Notes under the pieces: model-generated
Told to the model about the DNA's origin: nothing
Seen by the model: only the letters and a program-made list of their open reading frames with translations
The model's database searches: none
Program-made: the position numbers and the translations under genes
Source of the DNA: CAHJXG01 sp964235485
Lineage (GTDB): Bacteria > Pseudomonadota > Alphaproteobacteria > Acetobacterales > Acetobacteraceae
Length of the DNA: 64,000 nt
Reading direction: 5' to 3'
Assembly (NCBI GenBank): GCA_964235485.1
Contig: CAXSAZ010000004.1
Location: forward strand, 1-64,000
Part shown: piece by piece, positions 31,823-40,415 of the stretch
How positions within the stretch are numbered: the first letter of the stretch is position 1
Layout of the letters: every line of letters begins with the position of its first letter

Positions 31823-32098
31823 ATGGCGGATACCATTCTCGACGTGAAGGACATGAAATGCCCGTTGCCGGTGCTGCGGGCCAACCGGGCGCTGCGCGGC
31901 ATGGCGGCGGGGGAGCGGCTGCGCGTGCTGGCCACCGACCGCGCCGCCGTGGCCGACTTCCAGGCGTTCTGCCGGGAAACCGGGCACGCGCTGGTGGCGC
32001 AGGCGGAGGATGCGGGCGTGCTCAGCTTCACCATCCGTCGCCGGGCCGATCCTGCGCCTGATCCCGCGTCCGCCGTTGTGCCGGGCGACGCTGCATGA
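31823..32098 (+). CDS. TusA-family sulfurtransferase
   Basis: 91-aa small sulfur-carrier protein. LDVKDMKCPLPVLRANRALRGM contains the CPxP motif, with the active cysteine at about residue 13. Fold strands continue in RVLATDRAAVADFQAFCRETGHAL. GGAGG is upstream of ATG 31823. A 15-residue disordered tail follows. Could serve in tRNA thiolation, molybdenum cofactor or other sulfur trafficking. The stop overlaps the deacetylase-like gene by 4 nt. Confidence 0.92.
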   Translation: MADTILDVKDMKCPLPVLRANRALRGMAAGERLRVLATDRAAVADFQAFCRETGHALVAQAEDAGVLSFTIRRRADPAPDPASAVVPGDAA

Positions 32099-33027
32099 CC
32101 GTCGCACTGTTCACCCACCCGGCCTGCCTCGGCCACGACAACGGCCCGTTCCACCCGGAATGCCCGGACCGCCTGCGCGTGGTGCTGCAGGCGCTGGAGC
32201 ATCCGGACTTCGTGCCCTTGCTGCGCGAATCGGCGCCGGAAGCGACGCCGGCGCTGCTGGAGCTGGCGCACCCGGCCGATTACGTGCGCGCCCTGCTTGC
32301 GATGGACCCGCAGCCCGGCGAACATATCCGGATCGACGCCGACACCAGCGTGGGCCACGGCAGCCTGGAAGCGGCGTCGCGCGCCGCCGGGGGCGCCGCG
32401 GCGGCGGTGGACGCGGTGATGGAGGGCTGGGCGCGCGCCGCCTTTGTCGCGACGCGCCCGCCGGGGCACCATGCGGAGCGGCGGCGGGCCATGGGGTTCT
32501 GCTTTTTCGGCTCGGCCGCGGTTGCGGCGCTGCACGCCCGCGCCCGCTGGGGAGTGGGCCGGGTCGCGGTGGTGGATTTCGACGTGCACCATGGCAACGG
32601 TTCGCAGGACATCCTCGAATCGAACCCGAACGTGCTGTACGTCAGCAGCCACCAGTCGCCCTGCTACCCCGGCACCGGCGGGCCGAGGGAGCGGGGGGTA
32701 GCGAACAACGTGCTGAACCTGCCGCTGCCGCCGGGCACGACGGGGGTGGAGTTCCGCCGGGCGTGGGAGCGCAGCGGGTTGCCGGCGGTGGCGGAGTGGG
32801 CGCCGGAGCTGCTGATCGTGTCCGCGGGCTTCGACGCGCACCGGGCGGACCCGCTGGCGGAGCTGCGGTTGGACACCGAGGATTTCGGCTGGATGACCGA
32901 CCAACTGGTGGCGCTGGCGGACGCGCATTGCGGGGGGCGGCTGGTGTCGGTGCTGGAAGGGGGCTACGACCTCCAGGCGCTGGCGGCCAGCGCCGCGTTG
33001 CATGTGCGGCGGCTGATGCGGGTATAA
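32095..33027 (+). CDS. Histone deacetylase family protein
   Basis: 310-aa class II HDAC-like / acetylpolyamine or protein deacetylase. It has HPACLGHDNGPFHPECPDRL at the N-terminus, the charge relay RPPGHHAERRRAMGFCFF, and zinc ligands in VVDFDVHHGNG. VSAGFDAHRADPL and EGGYDLQAL complete the family. All catalytic residues are visible. Its substrate in bacteria is uncertain (polyamines, acetyl-lysine proteins). Translationally coupled to the tusA-like gene. Confidence 0.93.
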   Translation: MTVALFTHPACLGHDNGPFHPECPDRLRVVLQALEHPDFVPLLRESAPEATPALLELAHPADYVRALLAMDPQPGEHIRIDADTSVGHGSLEAASRAAGGAAAAVDAVMEGWARAAFVATRPPGHHAERRRAMGFCFFGSAAVAALHARARWGVGRVAVVDFDVHHGNGSQDILESNPNVLYVSSHQSPCYPGTGGPRERGVANNVLNLPLPPGTTGVEFRRAWERSGLPAVAEWAPELLIVSAGFDAHRADPLAELRLDTEDFGWMTDQLVALADAHCGGRLVSVLEGGYDLQALAASAALHVRRLMRV

Positions 33028-33081
33028 AGTTTTCATGGACTGGCTCAGTGCCTGTTTTCAAGGATATTGAGGGTGGCCACG

Positions 33082-33285
33082 ATGCAGGCGGACCTCGGCT
33101 TGCAGCAAAAGCAGGCGTTCTGGGAAACGCCGCGGAACATCGCGATACTGCTCATCGTGGCCGCCGTGATCGCCGCTGTGGGGGGCTTCATGTTTGGCCA
33201 GGCAATCGCCCAGCGCGAGCAGCCGCAAGTTATTATCCGACTCGAACCGGGCAGCATCGTTGCCGCACCGGCCCCGGCGAAGTGA
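33082..33285 (+). CDS. Small single-pass membrane protein
   Basis: 67-aa protein from ATG 33082 (GAGGG upstream; GTG 33073 also possible). A polar N-terminus precedes one transmembrane helix (about 18-42, NIAILLIVAAVIAAVGGFMFG). A short periplasmic tail rich in Pro/Ala ends the protein. Not recognised. It sits 25 bp upstream of xseB, likely in the same transcript. Confidence 0.65.
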   Translation: MQADLGLQQKQAFWETPRNIAILLIVAAVIAAVGGFMFGQAIAQREQPQVIIRLEPGSIVAAPAPAK

Positions 33286-33310
33286 ACCCGACGACGAACA
33301 TGGAGGCCTG

Positions 33311-33541
33311 ATGGCGGATGACGTAACCACCCTGTCGTTCGAGGACGCGCTGTCGGAACTGGAGCGGATCGTGCGCGGGCTGGAAGGCGGGCAGCAGAAG
33401 CTGGAAGACGCGATCACCGCCTACGAACGCGGCGCGCTGCTCCGCCGCCACTGCGAAGCGAAGCTGTCGCAGGCGGAAGCGCGGGTGCAGGCCATCGTCG
33501 AGCGCGCCGACGGGAGCGTGGCGCTGAAGGCCATGGAATGA
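33311..33541 (+). CDS. xseB: Exodeoxyribonuclease VII small subunit
   Basis: 76-aa XseB: LSFEDALSELERIVRGLEGGQQKLEDAITAYERGALLRRHCEAKL is the full family pattern. It partners with XseA, which is not in this window. GGAGG precedes ATG 33311. It overlaps ispA by 4 nt, the standard alphaproteobacterial xseB-ispA arrangement. Confidence 0.95.
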   Translation: MADDVTTLSFEDALSELERIVRGLEGGQQKLEDAITAYERGALLRRHCEAKLSQAEARVQAIVERADGSVALKAME

Positions 33542-34446
33542 CGGCGGGCGCGCCGTCCGCGGCCGGCATCCCGGCGGCGCTGGCCGAGGTCGGCGCCGTG
33601 GTCGAGGCGGCGCTCGACGTGCTGCTGCCGCTACCGGACGGGCGGGAACGGCGGCTGGTGGAGGCGATGCGCTACGCGACGCTGGGTGGCGGCAAGCGGC
33701 TGCGCGGCTTCCTGGTGATGGAAGTGTCCGCTCTGTTCGGCGTGGCGCGGGCGTCGGCTGCGCGCGTCGCGGCGTCGGTCGAGATGCTGCACGCTTATTC
33801 CCTGGTGCACGACGACTTGCCGGCGATGGACGACGACGACCTGCGCCGCGGCCAGCCGAGCACGCACCGCCGGTTCGACGAGGCGACGGCGATCCTGGCC
33901 GGGGATGCGCTGCAAACCCGCGCCTTCGAGCTGCTGGCCCATCCCGACACCCATGGGGACCCGCTGGCGCGCTGCGAGCTGGTGGCGGCGCTCGGCCTGG
34001 CCGCCGGATCGCGCGGCATGGTGGGCGGCCAGATGATCGACATGGCGACGGAGGGCGAGGCGCTCGACGCCGACGAGGTGACCCGGCTGCAAGCGCTGAA
34101 AACCGGGCGGCTGATCCAGTACAGCGCGGAGGCCGGGGCGATCCTGGGCCGGGCGCCGCCGCCGCTGCGGGCGCAGGTCGCGGCGTATGGGCGGGACCTC
34201 GGCGCGGCGTTCCAGATCGCCGATGACGTGCTGGACGCGGTGGGCGCCACGGCGGACCTCGGCAAGACCGCCGGCAAGGACCAGGCGGCGGGCAAGGCGA
34301 CGGTGGTGGCGCTGCTCGGCGTCGAGCGTGCCCGGGCGCAGGCGGCCATGCTGGCGGGGCAGGCGGCGCAGCACCTCCAAGCGTTCGACGCGCGGGCCGG
34401 GCGGCTGCGGGCGCTGGCGGAGTACGTAGTGTCGCGCGGCCATTGA
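33538..34446 (+). CDS. ispA: Farnesyl diphosphate synthase (polyprenyl synthetase)
   Basis: Condenses isopentenyl and dimethylallyl diphosphates to C15. 302 aa with GGKRLRGFLVM, first aspartate-rich motif DDLPAMDDDDLRRG, GGQMIDM, KTGRLI and second motif FQIADDVLD. The dxs gene often following ispA is absent; tlyA, which in many relatives follows dxs, lies 1.6 kb away beyond an OmpA gene. Confidence 0.95.
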   Translation: MTAGAPSAAGIPAALAEVGAVVEAALDVLLPLPDGRERRLVEAMRYATLGGGKRLRGFLVMEVSALFGVARASAARVAASVEMLHAYSLVHDDLPAMDDDDLRRGQPSTHRRFDEATAILAGDALQTRAFELLAHPDTHGDPLARCELVAALGLAAGSRGMVGGQMIDMATEGEALDADEVTRLQALKTGRLIQYSAEAGAILGRAPPPLRAQVAAYGRDLGAAFQIADDVLDAVGATADLGKTAGKDQAAGKATVVALLGVERARAQAAMLAGQAAQHLQAFDARAGRLRALAEYVVSRGH

Positions 34447-34460
34447 GGGCCGCGGTTCCA

Positions 34461-34484
34461 GCCGAAAACCCCAAGGGTTTCGGC
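34461..34484. terminator. Hairpin between ispA and ompA-like gene
   Basis: GCCGAAAACCC pairs with GGGTTTCGGC (one bulged A) around a 3-nt loop, between two convergent stops. Probably a shared terminator; no long T-run. Confidence 0.5.
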
Positions 34485-34500
34485 GGGCACGCGGGGCTTG

Positions 34501-35610
34501 TCAGCGCAGCACGATCTCCACCCGCCGGTTCTGCGGCTCGCGCACGCCTTGCGCCGTGGGCACCAACGGCCGGTTCTCGCCGAAGCCCTGGACGGTGATT
34601 GCGTCGGCGGCCACTCCGTTGCGCACCAGCTCCGCCCGCACGGCCTCTGCGCGGCGCACCGACAGGCCCTGGTTGTAGCGCGGGGTGCCGGAAGCGTCGG
34701 TGTAGCCGCTGACCTCGATGCGGGTTGTTTGCACGCGGGTGCTGGCCTGCGCCGCTTCCGCCACGATCTGCCGGGCGCGAGCGGTCAGGTCGGCGCGGTC
34801 CCAATCAAAGAACACCAGGTAGGAGCGGGTCGCCTCGGCCACCGGGGCGGGCGCGGGCGCTTCGGGCGGCGGAGGCGGCGCCGGGTGGTTGAAGGCGTAG
34901 GCCAACCCCACCGTGACCTGATGGTTGAGGGCAGGGGAAAGATCGACCGTGCCCTTGCTCACCCCCGTTCGGGTGAACAGTGTGCCGGCCGCGCCGGAGT
35001 TGGATTGGATGCCGACGAAGCGGTAATCGACGCTGAATTTGAGACCCGGCACGGCCTCCACCGGGAAGGCGGCGCCGACGATCCCTTGGTAAGCAAAGTT
35101 GGCGCCGGTGCCGCCCGTGCGGAACACGTCGCCGTTGCCGGACACGCTCGACAAGGGCGCGAAGTGGGTCCACAGCACGCCGGCGCCCACCGCGGCGAAG
35201 GGCTGGAACGCCGTCACGTCGAGGCCGAACTTCGTGAGGTCCACGTCGTAGTACACGTTGGCGAACACGCCGTAGGTGTTCTGGTTGCCGGTCGTGCGTT
35301 CCGGCAAGGCCGTGCGCACCCGGTTGTTGACTGCGTTGTAGGCGTAGGTGCCTTCGAGATCGAGGCGGATGCCATTGCCGAGGCCCCAGCCCACGCTGCC
35401 CGCGCCGGTGAAGCCGCTGTCGAAGCGGTAGCGCGTGCTCGGAAGGGATTGCGGCGCAAGCCGGGGATGGTTGAACACAGGCTGCAGCAGGCTCCATCCG
35501 CCGCCGAGCGAGACGTAGGGGCCTTGGACGGGCGCATTCGGCTGCGCATGGGCGGCTGCAAACGGGACGGCCGGAAGGGTGAGCGCAAGAAACATCGTCC
35601 GCCAGTGCAT
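34501..35610 (-). CDS. OmpA-family outer-membrane protein
   Basis: 369 aa from ATG 35610, with a signal peptide (MFLALTLPAVPFAAAHAQ). An N-terminal 8-stranded beta-barrel of about 200 residues (GPYVSLGGGWSL, FANVYYDVDL, DYRFVGIQSN) is followed by a Pro/Ala hinge (PPPPPEAPAPAP). A C-terminal OmpA peptidoglycan-binding domain ends the protein (VFFDWDRADLTARARQIV, GYTDASGTPRYNQGLSVRRAEAV, NRRVEIVL). It anchors the outer membrane to peptidoglycan. The upstream region is long and relatively AT-rich. Confidence 0.93.
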   Translation of the reverse strand: MHWRTMFLALTLPAVPFAAAHAQPNAPVQGPYVSLGGGWSLLQPVFNHPRLAPQSLPSTRYRFDSGFTGAGSVGWGLGNGIRLDLEGTYAYNAVNNRVRTALPERTTGNQNTYGVFANVYYDVDLTKFGLDVTAFQPFAAVGAGVLWTHFAPLSSVSGNGDVFRTGGTGANFAYQGIVGAAFPVEAVPGLKFSVDYRFVGIQSNSGAAGTLFTRTGVSKGTVDLSPALNHQVTVGLAYAFNHPAPPPPPEAPAPAPVAEATRSYLVFFDWDRADLTARARQIVAEAAQASTRVQTTRIEVSGYTDASGTPRYNQGLSVRRAEAVRAELVRNGVAADAITVQGFGENRPLVPTAQGVREPQNRRVEIVLR

Positions 35611-36058
35611 CGTAGGTCCAATCCCTTTTCCGTCCGACTCGGCCACTCCGGCTGTCAGAGGGCTACCATCCAAAAAAGGGCGCATCGTGCAAATCACGAG
35701 ACCGTACAAGTACAAGAGATGAACATCGGAACGTTGCCAGCAGCGTCACGCTTGCCAAGCCAAACGATGCCCGGGCACGAAATGCGACAGTGATAGTCGC
35801 AAAATTCACAAACTGGTGTGTGCCTTCACAACGTTTGCTGCCGCTCCAGTTTGGGGTTTTTCGAACTTTTCACTGTTGCTGGCGCTGTGGCATTTTGCTG
35901 CCAAAAGAACACTCGAAGAACAGGTTAGCGTTAGCCCAGCAAACAGCACGGCCCTGCTCAGGCGCGTAGCACGAACATCAGGGAAACCTTAGCCGCAGCG
36001 CGGCTCTGCTGTTTCACTAGCAAATCTTAAGCAGACCCGACCGGAAGGACGCTTTTCA
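35611..36058. other. 448-bp AT-enriched intergenic region
   Basis: Between divergent ompA-like and tlyA genes. No credible ORF. It is noticeably richer in A/T than flanking DNA. It contains a small inverted repeat TGCGAC/GTCGCA (35783-35801), several short T/A runs, and presumably both promoters. No RNA gene or riboswitch recognised; a small RNA cannot be excluded. Confidence 0.6.
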
Positions 36059-36796
36059 TTGCCGAAACGACGCGCGGATCAGATGCTGGTGGACCGCGGC
36101 CTCGCCGAAAGCCGTACCCGGGCGCAAGCCTTGATCCTGGCCGGCAAGGTGTGGAGCGGCGAGCGCCGGGTGGGCAAGGCGGGCGACGGCCTTTCGGAGG
36201 ATGCGGCGCTGGAAGTGCGGGGGCAGGATCACCCCTGGGCGTCGCGCGGCGGGCTGAAGCTCGACCATGCGATCCGGCACTTCGGGCTGGACGCGGCGGG
36301 GCGGGTGGCGCTGGACGTGGGGGCAAGCACCGGAGGGTTCACTGACGTGCTGCTGCACCATGGGGCGGCGCGGGTCCATGCTGTGGATGTGGGGCACGGC
36401 CAGCTTGCCTGGCGTCTGCGCAACGACGCGCGGGTGGTGGTGCATGAGCGGTGCAACGCGCGCTACCTGACGGCGGCGCAGGTGCCGGAACTGGTAGAGG
36501 CGCTGGCCTGCGACGCCTCCTTCATCGGGCTTTCGACCCTGTTGCCGGCGCCGTTGGCGTTGTGCGCGCCGGGCGCCTGGGCGGTGGCGCTCATAAAACC
36601 GCAGTTCGAGGCCGGGCCGGGCCAGGTCGGCGCCCGGGGGGTGGTGCGGGATGCCGGGGTGCACCGGGCGGTCTGCGCCCGGGTGCGGGATTGGTGGGCG
36701 GGGCTGCCGGGCTGGCAGGTGCTGGGGATCGAGGACAGCCCGATCACCGGGCCGGAAGGCAACCGCGAGTTCCTCCTCGCGGCGCGGCGGGGTTAA
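36059..36796 (+). CDS. tlyA: TlyA family rRNA 2'-O-methyltransferase
   Basis: 245 aa from TTG 36059 (AGGA upstream). It has an N-terminal S4 RNA-binding domain (about 3-60, RADQMLVDRGLAESRTRAQALILAGKV). An FtsJ-like methyltransferase follows with SAM motif ALDVGASTGGFTDVLLHHGA, VDVGHGQL and ALIKPQFEA. Methylates rRNA in characterised homologues; earlier called hemolysin. The last 4 nt overlap the convergent 45-aa gene. Confidence 0.92.
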   Translation: MPKRRADQMLVDRGLAESRTRAQALILAGKVWSGERRVGKAGDGLSEDAALEVRGQDHPWASRGGLKLDHAIRHFGLDAAGRVALDVGASTGGFTDVLLHHGAARVHAVDVGHGQLAWRLRNDARVVVHERCNARYLTAAQVPELVEALACDASFIGLSTLLPAPLALCAPGAWAVALIKPQFEAGPGQVGARGVVRDAGVHRAVCARVRDWWAGLPGWQVLGIEDSPITGPEGNREFLLAARRG

Positions 36797-36930
36797 TCCA
36801 CCAATGCGGCGTCCTGCCGGGCGATCTCCGCCAGCAGCGCCCAAACCCGCGCCGGCTCCATAGGCACGTCGGGGTCGTTCAGGATGCGTTCCAGCTCGGC
36901 CAGCTTCAACGCTTCTTCGCACTCCGTCAC
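36793..36930 (-). CDS. 45-aa conserved-looking small protein
   Basis: Starts at GTG 36930 with AGAAGGAA about 9 nt upstream. The sequence TECEEALKLAELERILNDPD and then VPMEPARVWALLAEIARQD is acidic and helical, with a proline-marked turn. I recall similar short proteins in alphaproteobacteria but cannot name a function. Too short for usual ORF thresholds. It ends by overlapping the tlyA stop region. Confidence 0.6.
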   Translation of the reverse strand: MTECEEALKLAELERILNDPDVPMEPARVWALLAEIARQDAALVD

Positions 36931-37017
36931 GCAGCGGTTCCTTCTTTGATGGAGCCAAGTTGGCGCACAAACGTGGCGGGCCTATGGCAGTTCGCCATTT
37001 GTCTCAAAAATACGATA

Positions 37018-38223
37018 TCACATGGACGACAGCACCGCAGGCGCCAAGGCGGGGGCCTTGGCGGCGGGGTGGGCCGGGTTGCGGAAACGCAGCTCGCCGC
37101 CCGGCGCGCTGTCCGGCTCGGGCAAGCCGAACAGCTCCAGCCGGGACGCGACGGTGATGGCCACCACGTTGCGCGCTTCCGGGAAGGTCATGAACTTGCG
37201 TGCTTCCCCTTCCAATTCGAGCTTGTCGCGCAGGCTGCGCCATTCCGGGCGGTCCGTGTCCTCGACGAACATGGCGAGGATGCCGGGCCGCTTGCCGGAT
37301 AAGCGGGCGGGAGCGATGGCGGACAAGCGGCGGCGGATGGCGGCGGCGACCTCGTCCTCCCGCCCGGCGCGGGCGGCCATGACGAACACCCCGCCCCCGG
37401 CCGCCGTGACCGACAGGTGCGCTTCCGGCCCGAACTCCCGGCGCAGCCGGGGCATCAGGCCTACCTCGTCCGCCTGCGCCGCCGCCAGCATCAACGGGTC
37501 GAGCCGCAGCACCGCGGCCTCGTCATGGTCGGCGCGGCGCGATTGGCCGAGCATCGCGGCGATCCGCGCGTGCAGGGCGGCGAGCAGCCCGTCGCCTTCC
37601 GCGTCCCGCAGGCCGTGCGGCAAAGTCATTTTAAGAATGTAACGACCTGGATGCGTGCACAGCCAGGTCTGCAATTCGGGGTCGATGCGGTCCACCAGGC
37701 TGAACCACGCGCCGCGGTGCACGTCCCGGCCCTCCTCGGCGGAGATCACGTCGCACACGACTTCCGCCTCCGTGCCGTCGCGGCGCAGCAGCAGGTCGAA
37801 CGGCGCCGCGTCCTCCAGCCCGGCGAACGTCACGTCGAAGCCGCGGGACCGCTGCAGCTCCGCAGTGCGCAGCAGGTGGAAGGGCGGCACCAAACAGGCA
37901 TCGTCCGCCAGGGACGCGCGCAACAGGGCGACGAGGCGTAGCCGGCCCTCGTTCGGCAAGGACATGAACAAGGCGACGGCGGCGGCGGCGAGGCTGGCGA
38001 TCCATTGCTCGGCGATGCTGGGGCCGCGGTTCAGCGCGCCGCGCCGCAATCGCTCAATCGTGAACTCTATGCAGTGGCGCTGCGACCGCTGCCGCCCCGC
38101 CCGCGTCTGCGCCGAGGCGCCGGACCGCAGCATTTCCAGCCGATCCCGCCATGCGCTCGTGCCAACGCACTCGATGAATGCGTTGAGTGCCGCGGGATTG
38201 ATGGGGTCGGGATACGGCTGCAT
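37018..38223 (-). CDS. Protein of unknown function, 401 aa
   Basis: Starts at ATG 38223 (ATG 38262 is an alternative, 13 residues longer). No signal peptide. A region about 125-190 (FDVTFAGLEDAAPFDLLLRR, then AEVVCDVISAEEGRDV) has the alternating pattern of a nuclease-like or protein-binding alpha/beta fold, but I cannot assign a family. The C-terminus (VVAITVASRLELFGLPEPDSAPGGELRF) is also distinctive. Codon use matches the neighbours. It is downstream of aroC on the same strand. Confidence 0.75.
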   Translation of the reverse strand: MQPYPDPINPAALNAFIECVGTSAWRDRLEMLRSGASAQTRAGRQRSQRHCIEFTIERLRRGALNRGPSIAEQWIASLAAAAVALFMSLPNEGRLRLVALLRASLADDACLVPPFHLLRTAELQRSRGFDVTFAGLEDAAPFDLLLRRDGTEAEVVCDVISAEEGRDVHRGAWFSLVDRIDPELQTWLCTHPGRYILKMTLPHGLRDAEGDGLLAALHARIAAMLGQSRRADHDEAAVLRLDPLMLAAAQADEVGLMPRLRREFGPEAHLSVTAAGGGVFVMAARAGREDEVAAAIRRRLSAIAPARLSGKRPGILAMFVEDTDRPEWRSLRDKLELEGEARKFMTFPEARNVVAITVASRLELFGLPEPDSAPGGELRFRNPAHPAAKAPALAPAVLSSM

Positions 38224-38296
38224 CTTTCGGCCATCCCTGCCACCGCCACCGATTGCGCGCAATAGATCGTACCGGCCCCATCGCGCAACCCCACGA

Positions 38297-39400
38297 CTAA
38301 TTGCGTGGAAGGCGGGCTACCTCTGGCGCGTCCGGCACCTGCGCCCGGTGGCGCAGCAGGTGGTCCGCCAGCACGCAGGCCAGCATCGCCTCGCCGACCG
38401 GCACGGCGCGGATGCCGACGCAAGGGTCGTGCCGCCCGCGCGTCACCACCTCCACCTCCTGCCCGGCCCGGTCCACCGTTTGGCGCGGCACCAGGATGGA
38501 GCTGGTGGGCTTCACCGCGAAGCGCGCCACCACCGGCTGCCCCGTGGAGATGCCGCCCAGGACGCCACCCGCGTGGTTGGAGCCGAACTGCACGGTCCCA
38601 TCCTCCATCCGCATCTCGTCCGCGTTGCCCTCGCCTTCCAGGGCAGCGGCCGCGAAGCCATCGCCGATCTCCACGCCCTTCACCGCGTTGATGCCCATCA
38701 GCGCGGCTGCGATGTCCGCGTCGAGCTTGCCGTAGATCGGCGCGCCGAGGCCGGGCGGCACGCCCTCCGCCACCACCTCGATCACTGCGCCCACGCTGGA
38801 CCCGGCCTTGCGGATCGCCGCGAGCTCCTCTTCCCAGGCCGCGGCCGTCACCGGGTCCGGGCAGAACAGCGGGTTCCCGTGCACGGCGTCCCAATCCCAG
38901 CGGCCGCGGTCGATGAGGTGGGCGCCCATCTGCACCATGGCACCGCGCACCCGCACGCGGTCCCCGAGCACGATCCGCGCAATGGCGCCGGCCGCGACGC
39001 GCATGGCGGTTTCCCGCGCGCTGCTGCGCCCGCCGCCGCGGTGGTCGCGGATGCCGTATTTCAGCTCATACGCGAGGTCGGCATGGCCGGGGCGGAACTG
39101 CTGGGCGATGTCGCCGTAGTCGCGGCTGCGCTGATCGACGTTCTGGATTTCGAGCGCAATCGGCGTGCCGGTGGTCAGGCCGTCCAGCGTGCCCGACAGG
39201 ATGCGCACCTCGTCCGGCTCCTGGCGCTGCGTGGTGTAGCGCGACTGGCCCGGGCGGCGGCGGTCGAGCCAGGGCTGGATGTCGGCCTCCGTGAGCGGCA
39301 GGCGGGGCGGGCAGCCATCGACGACGCAGCCGATGGCGGGGCCGTGGCTTTCGCCCCAGGTGGTGACGCGGAACAGGCGGCCGAACGTGTTGTGGCTCAT
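38297..39400 (-). CDS. aroC: Chorismate synthase
   Basis: Flavin-dependent conversion of EPSP to chorismate. 367 aa with FGRLFRVTTWGESHGPAIGCVVDG at the N-terminus (pattern abbreviated). RRPGQSRYTTQRQEPDEV, HRGGGRSSARETAMRVAAGA and the final HDPCVGIRAVPVGEAMLA follow. All family signatures are present. It follows fabI on the same strand with a 27-bp gap. Confidence 0.96.
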   Translation of the reverse strand: MSHNTFGRLFRVTTWGESHGPAIGCVVDGCPPRLPLTEADIQPWLDRRRPGQSRYTTQRQEPDEVRILSGTLDGLTTGTPIALEIQNVDQRSRDYGDIAQQFRPGHADLAYELKYGIRDHRGGGRSSARETAMRVAAGAIARIVLGDRVRVRGAMVQMGAHLIDRGRWDWDAVHGNPLFCPDPVTAAAWEEELAAIRKAGSSVGAVIEVVAEGVPPGLGAPIYGKLDADIAAALMGINAVKGVEIGDGFAAAALEGEGNADEMRMEDGTVQFGSNHAGGVLGGISTGQPVVARFAVKPTSSILVPRQTVDRAGQEVEVVTRGRHDPCVGIRAVPVGEAMLACVLADHLLRHRAQVPDAPEVARLPRN

Positions 39401-39427
39401 CGGGCGGGCTTCGGTCCTTCAGAAAGC

Positions 39428-40276
39428 TCAGGAATTGCTTTCAACGTGGATGTCGGGCGCCGTCGGGTTCTTCATGCCGACGACGTGGTAGCCGCAATCG
39501 ACATGGTGCACCTCCCCGGTCACGCCAGAGGACAACGGGCTGAGCAAATACATCCCGGCGCCGCCCACCTCCTCCAAGGCCACGTTGCGCTCCATCGGGG
39601 CGTTGTACTGGTTCCAGCGCAGGATGTAGCGGAAGTCGCCGATGCCGCTGGCGGCCAAGGTCTTCATCGGCCCGGCGGACAGCGCATTCACCCGGATGCC
39701 CTGGCCGCCCAGGTCCGCCGCCAGGTAGCGCACGGAGGACTCCAGCGCCGCCTTGGCGACCCCCATCACGTTGTAGTGCGGCATGACGCGCTCGGCGCCC
39801 AGGTAGGTGAGCGTCAGCAGCGATCCGCCGCGCCGCATCAGCGGCACCGCGCGCTGCGCCACCGCGGTGAAGGAGAAGCAGGAAATATCCATCGCCTGCA
39901 GGAACGCCCCGCGCGGGGTGTCCAGGTACTTGCCCCGCAGATAGGCCTTGTCCGCCCAGCCGATGGCGTGCACCAGGAAGTCGATGCCCGGGCCGTCATG
40001 GCACCAGGCGTCCGCGATCACGGCAAAGGCGGCGTCAATGGAAGCGTCATCCGACACGTCGCAGGGCACGGTGAGCGCGCTGCCGACGCTTTCGGCCAAG
40101 GGGCGCACCCGCTTGCCCAGCGCGTCGCCCTGGTAGGTGAAGGCGAGTTCCGCCCCTTGCGCCGCGCAGGCGGCGGCGATGCCCCAAGCGATGGAACGGT
40201 CGTTCGCCACCCCCATGACGACGCCGCGCTTGCCCCGCATCAGGGTCCCAGGGGGAATCGGGCTGGCATCCGGCAT
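39428..40276 (-). CDS. fabI: Enoyl-ACP reductase (NADH)
   Basis: Last reduction in fatty-acid elongation. 282 aa from ATG 40276. RGVVMGVANDRSIAWGIA is the FabI-type nucleotide-binding start. The catalytic pair lies in LTYLGAERVMPHYNVMGVAKAAL (Tyr-x6-Lys spacing), with VNALSAGPMKTLAASGI after it. Upstream of aroC; a fabI-aroC pair is common in this group. Confidence 0.95.
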   Translation of the reverse strand: MPDASPIPPGTLMRGKRGVVMGVANDRSIAWGIAAACAAQGAELAFTYQGDALGKRVRPLAESVGSALTVPCDVSDDASIDAAFAVIADAWCHDGPGIDFLVHAIGWADKAYLRGKYLDTPRGAFLQAMDISCFSFTAVAQRAVPLMRRGGSLLTLTYLGAERVMPHYNVMGVAKAALESSVRYLAADLGGQGIRVNALSAGPMKTLAASGIGDFRYILRWNQYNAPMERNVALEEVGGAGMYLLSPLSSGVTGEVHHVDCGYHVVGMKNPTAPDIHVESNS

Positions 40277-40415
40277 GGGAAAACCTCGTGGGTGGGGATG
40301 GGGGGTGGTGGCACATGCGGGCGCGGGGGGGAAGCCCCGAGGCCGGCTCATGGGGGTGCCACTTGGCGGCGCGGCCCCACATGGGCACGGTGCGCGCAAC
40401 CCGGAGTTCACCGCC

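Noticed and set aside
35784..35800. GCGAC/GTCGC inverted repeat as a terminator
   Set aside because: Only a 5-6-bp stem and not placed after any gene end; mentioned only within the intergenic region.
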